From M55B112 sp040880545 (lineage in GTDB: Bacteria; Bacteroidota; Bacteroidia; Bacteroidales; GCA-2748055), in contig JBBDIE010000051.1 of the NCBI GenBank assembly GCA_040880545.1, forward strand, positions 1 to 6,070: 6,070 nt of DNA, written 5' to 3'. The position numbers were made by a program, and so were the translations under genes. The notes beneath the pieces are model-generated. The model was not told where the DNA came from. It made no database searches and worked only from the letters and a program-made list of their open reading frames with translations. Of the stretch, positions 1-6,070 are shown in pieces. Position 1 is the first letter of the stretch. Every line of letters begins with the position of its first letter.

Positions 1-316
1 GGTGAATGCGCTGATTGAGTCGACCCGGGGACTGATGGAAGGGATGAACATGAAGGTTCGGGTACGTACCATGGTGCCCGATAAGCTTGTGGTTCCTAAA
101 TCGGCTGTACTGATCAGACAGAATAAGGATGTGCTGTTTAAATATTCGAACGGGAAAGCGATCTGGACCTATGTGATAAAAGAGTTTGAAAACAGCACCT
201 CGTACGTTGTGAAGCTGCAGCCCAACAGCATCGGATCACTCACTGAGAGTGATACGATCATCGTCTCGGGCAACCTGAACCTGGCACATGAATCGGAGGT
301 GATCATCACCCAATAA
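1..316 (+). CDS. RND efflux periplasmic adaptor (membrane fusion protein), C-terminal part
   Basis: This is the 3' end of a HlyD/AcrA-type adaptor, the periplasmic subunit that joins an inner-membrane RND permease to a TolC-like outer-membrane channel. About 105 codons are visible and the reading frame is open to the left edge, so the gene begins outside the window; the GTG at position 2 is an internal valine codon rather than a start. The segment GLMEGMNMKVRVR matches the end of the adaptor beta-barrel domain, where many relatives have a PGM turn (here EGM). LVVPKSAVLIRQNKDVLF matches the strand that opens the membrane-proximal domain, and DTIIVSGNLNLAHESEVII matches the closing strands before the TAA at 314-316. 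The lipoyl and hairpin domains would lie upstream. The next gene, an RND permease, starts 15 bases later, which supports the assignment and implies co-transcription. Family is fairly sure; substrate is unknown. Confidence 0.85.
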   Translation, partial: VNALIESTRGLMEGMNMKVRVRTMVPDKLVVPKSAVLIRQNKDVLFKYSNGKAIWTYVIKEFENSTSYVVKLQPNSIGSLTESDTIIVSGNLNLAHESEVIITQ

Positions 317-331
317 AAAGCCCCTTGCACT

Positions 332-3300
332 ATGGTGAAATTCCTGATACATCGTCCGATTGCTGTAAGCATGACCTTTATCGCTATTTTGATCCTGGGC
401 ATTATCGGAACCCGTAAGCTGCCCGTCTCTCTGATGCCCGATCTTGATGTTCCGAGGATCACGGTACATATCGATGGCTCGAACCGATCGGCCCGTGAGC
501 TTGAGAACTCGGTGGTAAGGGGTTTTCGTCAGCAGCTGATGCAGATCAATAACCTGGAGAATATTACATCGGAGACCAGGGACGGTCATTCGGTGATTTC
601 ACTCGATTTCAGCTTCGGAACCAGCATCGATTTCGCATTTATCGAGGTGAACGAAAAAGTAGACCGGGCCATGGCCATGCTGCCAAAAGATTTTGAACGT
701 CCGGTTGTGATCCGGGCAGGTGCTTCCGACATCCCAGTCTTTTACCTCGATCTTTCCCTTAAGGATTCAAGCGGAATCAAGGAGCACCAACAACTCACAA
801 AAAAGGATGAAACCGTCCGCGAAGATCTTTTCCCGGTCCCGGAGGCATTTTCCGAACTAAGTATCTTTGCTTCACAGGTGATTAAAAAGCGCATAGAGCA
901 GCTGCCTGTTGTTGCCATTGCCGATATATCCGGTCTGATATTCCCGGAGATTCTCCTGCTGCCGGACATGGAGAAATTAAGTGCGCTGGATATTACAACC
1001 CAGATGCTGACCTCCCGGCTTGCCAACAGCAATGTGACCCTGGGCAACCTTTCTATTAAAGACGGGCAATACCAGTACAATGTGAAGTTTGAGAACAAGA
1101 TCCTGGACAAGACAGATATAGAGAACACCTACATCAACATCCACTCACGCGTATTTCAGCTCAAGGAGCTGGCGGTGGTGGTCTACCATCCCCGGAAAAT
1201 CTCCGGTAAAGTTATATCCGATCTTGAAAATGCGATCACCCTGGGTATAATAAAGCAGTCTGATGCGAAAATACGCGATCTGAGGGGACAACTGGAGGGG
1301 CTGATCCGCCAGTTTAACCGTGACTATCCGGACATACAGTTTAAGGTGACCCGCAACCAGACCAGGCTGCTGGATTATACGCTCAGCAACCTCTGGCAAA
1401 GCTTGCTGCTTGGAGCACTATTGGCCTTCGTGTTGATGTTCCTCTTTCTCAACGATGTGCGATCGCCCCTGCTAATCGGCATTACCATTCCCGCATCACT
1501 TGTTATTACCATGCTCTTCTTCTACCTGGCAGGATTAACACTGAATATCATTTCACTCTCAGGCCTGATCCTGGGCATCGGGATCATGATTGACAATTCG
1601 ATTATCGTGATCGATAACATTACCCAGCACCGTGAACAGGGGAAATCGCTGAATAAGGCCTGTGTTGACGGTACCAACGAGGTGATCCGGCCGCTGATCA
1701 GCTCGGTGCTGACCACCTGTGCGGTTTTTTTGCCGTTGATCTTCCTGAAGGGAATCAGCGGCGCATTATTTTATGACCAGGCAATCGCGATCAGCCTGGG
1801 GCTGTTTGTCTCCCTGCTGGTATCCGTCACCCTGCTCCCGGTCTATTACCGGATCGCCTTCAGGAGAAACGAAAAGCGGAAAAAGATTTTCAGTGGAAAA
1901 AGGATTAAAGGGATCAATTACAGCAAAATGTACAGCTCAGGTTTTCGCTTTGTTTTTCGCCACCAGCCGCTTATCTGGACAATCCTGGTTGCGATGCTGG
2001 TTGCCGGGTACATCATGTTCAGGACGATTCCCAAAGAGAAGCTTCCTCCAATGAAAGCCAACGACATAGTCCTTACCCTTGATTGGAATGAACAGTTGCA
2101 TATTGATGAGAATGAACGAAGGGTGAAACAGCTTCTTACGGAGCATGCAGCGCTTTATATACAGCATTCGGGACTGATCGGGAGACAGCAATTTCTTTTG
2201 GACCAGCATTCGCAGCTTTCCGGATCCGAAGCAGTGATCTACCTGGAATCAAAGAACCTTACTACGGTGAAAGAGCTGATCCAGGAGATGACCGCCTACC
2301 TCTCGCGTGAATACCCGAAAGCAGTATTTTCCTTTAAAGAGGCCGGCAATATTTTCGAGTTACTGTTTGCCGAAACCCAACCGCCCCTGCTGGCCAAGCT
2401 GATCACTACCGGAGACTTTGGACCGGACTATCTTCCCAGGCTGCAGCACCAGTTAGGGGAGATCGCTCATGTTTTTCCCGATGTGCCTTTTGATCCGATT
2501 GCCCTGCAGGACCAGCTTGTGCTTGCCTACCGCCCGGAGATGTTTCTCCTGTACAGCATTGATAAGCAGCATGTGGTAAACGCCATTAAGAATGCTTTTC
2601 GGGAAAATGAGATCATGATCATGACCAGCGGGAGCATCTTTGTGCCGGTGGTGATCGGGACAGAGATGAACAGTATTGAGGATGTGATCGCAAAGCTGAC
2701 GGTGAAAAACAAGAGTGGAATTGATATCCGGCTAAGCGATTTTATTAGTATCAAAAGAAGCGAGGGACTGAAATATATCCACGCGGGCATGGAGGGTGAA
2801 TACTATCCGCTCCCATTCAGAATCGCTGATCACGAGATAGAGCCAACCATTGCCAAACTCCGCACACTCCTGCAGCAGGGAGATGCGTTTGAAGCAACCT
2901 TCAGCGGGTCGTACTTTTCGAACCGCCAGATGATCAGCGACCTTTTTCTGATACTTCTGGTTTCACTGTTCCTGCTTTACTTTATCCTTGCAGCGCAGTT
3001 CGAGTCCATCGTGTTGCCGGTGATTGTTTTATCGGAGGTGGTGATTGATATATTCGGGGCCCTGTTGCTGCTGTATATCTTTGGCAGCAGCCTGAACCTG
3101 ATGTCGCTGATCGGTATTGTGGTGATGAGCGGGATCATTATCAACGATTCCATTCTCAAGGTCGATACCATAAACCAGATGTACAATTCGGGGACACCCC
3201 TGCTGAAAGCACTGGTTGTTGCGGGGCACCGGAGGTTGAAGCCCATTTTGATGACTTCACTCACCACTGTGCTTGCACTGGTTCCATTCTTCTTTTTAAA

Positions 3301-3448
3301 GGGAATGGGGAGCGATATTCAGAAGCCATTGGCGCTGAGCATTATCGGCGGTATGCTGGTGGGAACCCTGGTGAGTCTTTATTTTATCCCCCTGGGGTAT
3401 TACTATTTAAACAGGAGAAGGCCATTTGCAAAAGCACAGGAGAGTTGA
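332..3448 (+). CDS. RND family efflux permease, first of a tandem pair (RND1)
   Basis: Complete 1038-residue inner-membrane RND permease, the usual family length, expected to export a compound through the adaptor and an outer-membrane channel using the proton gradient. The start at ATG 332 gives MVKFLIHRPIAVSM, the typical RND opening; no Shine-Dalgarno sequence precedes it. Twelve membrane segments can be placed by eye: TM1 about 10-28, TM2 357-373, TM3 380-400, TM4 408-430, TM5 452-473, TM6 483-505, TM7 547-565, TM8 871-889, TM9 895-917, TM10 923-941, TM11 970-988 and TM12 1000-1025, with large periplasmic loops after TM1 and TM7. TM4 carries D421-N422 where AcrB has D407-D408. TM10 has N938-D939 where AcrB has K940-N941. 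R968 and T975 correspond to AcrB R971 and T978. TM9 holds acidic E902 and D906. A charged stretch at about 145-173 lengthens the first porter region. A mixed complex with the downstream permease is plausible, by analogy with MdtBC. Substrate is not predictable; I see no evidence for a heavy-metal (CusA) role. Confidence 0.95.
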   Translation: MVKFLIHRPIAVSMTFIAILILGIIGTRKLPVSLMPDLDVPRITVHIDGSNRSARELENSVVRGFRQQLMQINNLENITSETRDGHSVISLDFSFGTSIDFAFIEVNEKVDRAMAMLPKDFERPVVIRAGASDIPVFYLDLSLKDSSGIKEHQQLTKKDETVREDLFPVPEAFSELSIFASQVIKKRIEQLPVVAIADISGLIFPEILLLPDMEKLSALDITTQMLTSRLANSNVTLGNLSIKDGQYQYNVKFENKILDKTDIENTYINIHSRVFQLKELAVVVYHPRKISGKVISDLENAITLGIIKQSDAKIRDLRGQLEGLIRQFNRDYPDIQFKVTRNQTRLLDYTLSNLWQSLLLGALLAFVLMFLFLNDVRSPLLIGITIPASLVITMLFFYLAGLTLNIISLSGLILGIGIMIDNSIIVIDNITQHREQGKSLNKACVDGTNEVIRPLISSVLTTCAVFLPLIFLKGISGALFYDQAIAISLGLFVSLLVSVTLLPVYYRIAFRRNEKRKKIFSGKRIKGINYSKMYSSGFRFVFRHQPLIWTILVAMLVAGYIMFRTIPKEKLPPMKANDIVLTLDWNEQLHIDENERRVKQLLTEHAALYIQHSGLIGRQQFLLDQHSQLSGSEAVIYLESKNLTTVKELIQEMTAYLSREYPKAVFSFKEAGNIFELLFAETQPPLLAKLITTGDFGPDYLPRLQHQLGEIAHVFPDVPFDPIALQDQLVLAYRPEMFLLYSIDKQHVVNAIKNAFRENEIMIMTSGSIFVPVVIGTEMNSIEDVIAKLTVKNKSGIDIRLSDFISIKRSEGLKYIHAGMEGEYYPLPFRIADHEIEPTIAKLRTLLQQGDAFEATFSGSYFSNRQMISDLFLILLVSLFLLYFILAAQFESIVLPVIVLSEVVIDIFGALLLLYIFGSSLNLMSLIGIVVMSGIIINDSILKVDTINQMYNSGTPLLKALVVAGHRRLKPILMTSLTTVLALVPFFFLKGMGSDIQKPLALSIIGGMLVGTLVSLYFIPLGYYYLNRRRPFAKAQES

Positions 3449-3466
3449 AACATGAACAGACGTTGA
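3438..3466 (+). other. RND1-RND2 junction with a Shine-Dalgarno-like site and a four-codon mini-ORF
   Basis: The end of RND1 carries AGGAGAG at 3438-3444, overlapping its last codons. Nine bases after AGGAG lies an ATG (3452) that reads only Met-Asn-Arg-Arg before TGA at 3464-3466. It is in the frame of RND1, three bases past the RND1 stop, and not in the frame of RND2. The RND2 frame is itself open upstream through this junction, with possible TTG starts at 3445 (overlapping the RND1 stop) and 3463. The mini-ORF could be chance, a short coupling peptide, or the remnant of an older RND2 start displaced by a small indel. Nothing here decides between these. Confidence 0.3.
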
Positions 3467-3485
3467 CAAACACAACACGAAAACC

Positions 3486-3489
3486 GGAG
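3486..3489 (+). promoter_or_regulatory. Ribosome-binding site of RND2
   Basis: GGAG lies six bases before ATG 3496, good Shine-Dalgarno spacing. It favours 3496 as the RND2 start over the upstream in-frame TTG codons. RND1 has no comparable site before its start, so the two permease genes may be initiated differently. Confidence 0.5.
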
Positions 3490-3495
3490 CAGAAC

Positions 3496-6070
3496 ATGGA
3501 CAGTGGACAATCACGCAGAAAAATATCCCCTATCTCTGTGATATTGGTGTTTGTCGCACTGATGTTTATCGGGGCCGCGCTGATACCCGGATTGCATTTC
3601 AAGCTCTCCCCCTCCAGGTCAAACCAGAATGTGAATGTCAGTTTTCAGTGGAGCGGAACTTCTGCCAGGATCGTGGAGCTTGAAGTTACTTCGAAGCTTG
3701 AGAGCATGTTCAGCGGCATGAAGGGGCTGGAAAGTATCTCATCGAGTTCCTCTTTTGGTTCAGGCATAATCAGTATGAGCTTCAGCAAAGCAGCAGATAT
3801 TGATGCAGTGCGCTTCGAGCTTTCCACAATCATACGCAGGGTGTACCCAACTCTTCCGGAGGAGGTGAGTTACCCGGTACTTTCCATTGGGACAAGCGGA
3901 AGCAAGCGAAGTCCGGTACTCACCTACATGCTTACCTCCTCTGCAGATCCATTCTTTATAAAGGCGTATGCTGAAGAGAACATCCTGCCCAGGCTCGGGC
4001 GGGTAGAGGGGGTGAGTGAGGTTTCTGTATTCGGGGAGTCTCCCTTCAGGTATGAGATCATTTTTGACCAGGAAAAGACGGGTTTGCTGAATATCGGGAG
4101 CCAGGATATCATATCGGCGGTGAACGGATATTATCAATCGGAGATCCTGGGTGTGTATCCTTCCATGGCAGATTTCGGGGAGGAGCGGGAACAGCAATAC
4201 AGGGTGATTCTTGAAACCCTGAAGATGGAACCTTTGCACTGGGATCGGATTCCGGTTACCTCGGTAAACGGGCGGATCATTTGGCTCACCGATATTGCCC
4301 GGGTGGTTTACAGGGAGCGGCCACCGCAGAATTATTACAGGATCAATGGGTTGAATACCGTTAATATTGTTCTGTATCCGGCCGATGGGACCAATCATAT
4401 TGAGGTAGCAAACAGGGTGAAGCTGCTGGTGAACCGGTTGAACGAAAACCTGCCAAAAGAGAACACCCTGTTACTGACACAGGATTCAACAGAATTCCTG
4501 GTGCGGGAGTTGAACAAGATCGGGTTTCGCTCTGCCATGTCGCTGATCATCCTACTGGTCTTTGTCTGGCTTGTTAGTCGAAAGATTCGCTATTTGCTCT
4601 TTATCACCTTCAGTATGATCGCCACGCTGGTTATTTCGGTGATCTTTTACAGGCTCTTCAACCTGGAGATCCACCTGTACGCCCTTGCGGGGATCACGGT
4701 ATCGTTCGGGATCATCATCGATAACAGCATTGTAATGATCGATCACTACCGTTACCGGAAGAACAAACGGGTGTTTATCGCCATCTTTGCCGCCACCCTG
4801 ACCACGGTCGGAGCGCTCAGTATTATTTTCCTGCTGAAGGATGACCAGGTGCTTAATCTACTTGATTTTACCGCGGTTACCATTATCAATCTTACAGTAT
4901 CACTGTTTATCGCCCTGTTCTTCATCCCGGCGATGATCGACAGCTTCCCGATGGCAACAATCAGGAACAGGAAATTTTTCAGGAGAAAAAGAAGGATCGT
5001 GCGGTGGGTGAACAGGTATATGTCAGTGCTTAGGTTTACAAAACGGTGGAAGTGGGTTTTCCTGGTTGTTGCCATACTGGGATTCGGAATCCCGACGCAT
5101 CTGCTGCCCGATAAGATTGAGAAGGAAAACTCATTCGCGAAAGCATATAACAGGACCATTGGGAGTCAGGGATTCGGTAGTATAAAGCCGGTGGTTGACA
5201 AGGTGCTTGGGGGCAGTTTCCGGTTGTTTTCAGAAAAAACCTTCCGGAGCTCATTTTACAGGGATCCGGATCAGACCATGCTTTTTGTAAGGGGGTCCAT
5301 GCCTGAGGGATCTACAGTGCAGCAACTCAATGAGGTGGTACGCAGGATGGAAAACTACCTCAGTAACTTCGAAGAGATCGAGATGTTTCAGACCAGTATC
5401 TACAGCTACGACAATTCCCAGATCAGGATCTATTTTAAGGATGCGTATGAGTTTGGGTCCTTTCCCTATTCCCTTAAATCGGAGCTCACCTCCAAAGCGA
5501 TCAGCCTGGGCGGACTTGACTGGGTCATTAGCGGAGTTGGGAGGGGTTTTAACAACACGGTTTATTCAGACACAAAGAGCAATCACCTGAAACTTACGGG
5601 ATACAATTATGACCAGCTTTACCGGTATGCAGAAATTCTGAAGGACAGTCTTGACAGGCATCAGCGGGTGCGGGACTCGGAGATCGCCGGGGAATGGGAA
5701 TGGCGCAGCCGTGCCGTCAGCGAATATCATGTTTCCATTGATGAGATGAAACTTGCATTATATGACCTCAATCTATACCAGTATTACAATTCTATCCGGG
5801 ATAATGCGCTATACAGAAATATGTCATCTGTATTTGCCAACGGCGAGAAATACAACCTTACCCTGGTTTCAGAAAACGAGCAATCGTTTAACCGGTGGGA
5901 TCTGATGAATCATCCGTCACAGATAGGGAATACCATGGTGAAGCTCGGACACCTGGGTGACATAGAGAAGGTAAAAGCAGGCAAGACCATATATAAAAGT
6001 AACCAGGAGTATATCCTCTTTATCAACTTCAATTACATAGGTCCGTATACACTGGCAAACCGTGTAATTG
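3496..6070 (+). CDS. RND family efflux permease, second of a tandem pair (RND2), cut by the window end
   Basis: The frame stays open for 858 codons from ATG 3496 to the window edge; relatives run to roughly 1000-1080 residues, so TM8-TM12 lie beyond it. The start is chosen from GGAG at 3486-3489 and because MDSGQSRRKISPISVILVF places TM1 (about 10-34) as in relatives. The first periplasmic porter region follows, with NVNVSFQWSGTSARIVELEV and DIDAVRFELSTIIRRVYP typical of RND proteins. Then come TM2 about 346-361, TM3 366-385, TM4 394-416, TM5 426-447, TM6 458-480, a strongly basic cytoplasmic loop at about 486-519, and TM7 519-537. TM4 has D409-N410-S411, one acidic residue where AcrB has two. 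The TM4-TM5 loop is about 13 residues shorter than in RND1, and about 45 extra residues follow TM7 (539-594). It lies 47 bases after RND1 and is presumably co-transcribed. It probably acts with RND1 and the shared adaptor; a separate homotrimeric pump is the alternative. Substrate unknown. Confidence 0.9.
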   Translation, partial: MDSGQSRRKISPISVILVFVALMFIGAALIPGLHFKLSPSRSNQNVNVSFQWSGTSARIVELEVTSKLESMFSGMKGLESISSSSSFGSGIISMSFSKAADIDAVRFELSTIIRRVYPTLPEEVSYPVLSIGTSGSKRSPVLTYMLTSSADPFFIKAYAEENILPRLGRVEGVSEVSVFGESPFRYEIIFDQEKTGLLNIGSQDIISAVNGYYQSEILGVYPSMADFGEEREQQYRVILETLKMEPLHWDRIPVTSVNGRIIWLTDIARVVYRERPPQNYYRINGLNTVNIVLYPADGTNHIEVANRVKLLVNRLNENLPKENTLLLTQDSTEFLVRELNKIGFRSAMSLIILLVFVWLVSRKIRYLLFITFSMIATLVISVIFYRLFNLEIHLYALAGITVSFGIIIDNSIVMIDHYRYRKNKRVFIAIFAATLTTVGALSIIFLLKDDQVLNLLDFTAVTIINLTVSLFIALFFIPAMIDSFPMATIRNRKFFRRKRRIVRWVNRYMSVLRFTKRWKWVFLVVAILGFGIPTHLLPDKIEKENSFAKAYNRTIGSQGFGSIKPVVDKVLGGSFRLFSEKTFRSSFYRDPDQTMLFVRGSMPEGSTVQQLNEVVRRMENYLSNFEEIEMFQTSIYSYDNSQIRIYFKDAYEFGSFPYSLKSELTSKAISLGGLDWVISGVGRGFNNTVYSDTKSNHLKLTGYNYDQLYRYAEILKDSLDRHQRVRDSEIAGEWEWRSRAVSEYHVSIDEMKLALYDLNLYQYYNSIRDNALYRNMSSVFANGEKYNLTLVSENEQSFNRWDLMNHPSQIGNTMVKLGHLGDIEKVKAGKTIYKSNQEYILFINFNYIGPYTLANRVI

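Noticed and set aside
2..4. GTG as a possible start of the adaptor gene
   Set aside because: The frame is open to the edge and the first residues already lie inside the beta-barrel domain, so the true start is upstream of the window.
742..1128. Antisense open frame of 128 codons opposite RND1
   Set aside because: Ser- and Arg-rich translation with no recognisable family, fully covered by the RND1 porter region.
3463..3468. TTGACA resembling a sigma-70 -35 box, possibly an internal promoter for RND2
   Set aside because: No -10 element appears 16-18 bases downstream (the sequence there is GGAGCA-like), and Bacteroidota promoters use a different consensus.
3462..3476. Short inverted repeat GTTG/CAAC in the gap between the permeases
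   Set aside because: A four-base stem with a seven-base loop and no following T run is too weak to call a terminator or regulatory hairpin.
3760..4398. Antisense open frame of 212 codons opposite RND2
   Set aside because: It lies wholly within a well-supported RND gene, and its translation (Pro-, Arg- and His-rich, no recognisable domain) looks like a complement-strand shadow.
4752..5159. Antisense open frame of 135 codons opposite RND2
   Set aside because: Its apparent hydrophobicity is the complement of RND2 membrane-segment codons; no domain or start context supports it.
5330..5590. Out-of-frame + strand frame of 86 codons inside RND2
   Set aside because: RND2 reads through the same bases with clear family sequence, and this product resembles nothing I recognise.
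332..6070. Possibility that RND1 and RND2 are one gene split by a frameshift, or a recent tandem duplication
   Set aside because: Each has its own TM1, porter regions and TM4 motif, RND1 has all twelve membrane segments, and the two proteins differ widely.

Overview
The window is a piece of one rightward operon for a tripartite RND efflux pump, probably from a member of the Bacteroidota. The lineage call is an inference. It rests on three points: both permeases resemble the tandem RND permeases I associate with that phylum; the first permease gene has no Shine-Dalgarno sequence before its start; and base composition is mid-GC (about half, by eye). Genus cannot be read from the sequence.

Layout, all on the + strand: the last ~105 codons of a periplasmic adaptor (membrane fusion protein), positions 1-316; a 15-base gap; a complete RND permease of 1038 codons at 332-3448 (called RND1 below); a 47-base gap with a GGAG ribosome-binding site; and a second, different RND permease starting at 3496 and still open at the window edge after 858 codons (RND2). 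Coding density is close to 100%. I see no RNA gene, mobile element, CRISPR array, terminator or long repeat.

How the genes work together: the adaptor would bridge the inner-membrane permease and an outer-membrane TolC-type channel, which is not in the window. Two adjacent, divergent permeases behind one adaptor recall MdtB/MdtC, where two RND subunits form a mixed trimer. RND1 and RND2 are clearly not a recent duplication. RND1 is canonical in length and topology, but its proton-relay residues differ from AcrB. RND2 has a shortened TM4-TM5 loop and an extra segment after TM7. The substrate cannot be deduced.

I found no convincing new biological system. The points worth a second look are the altered charged residues in the membrane core of RND1, the structural asymmetry between the two permeases, and the arrangement of the RND1-RND2 junction.
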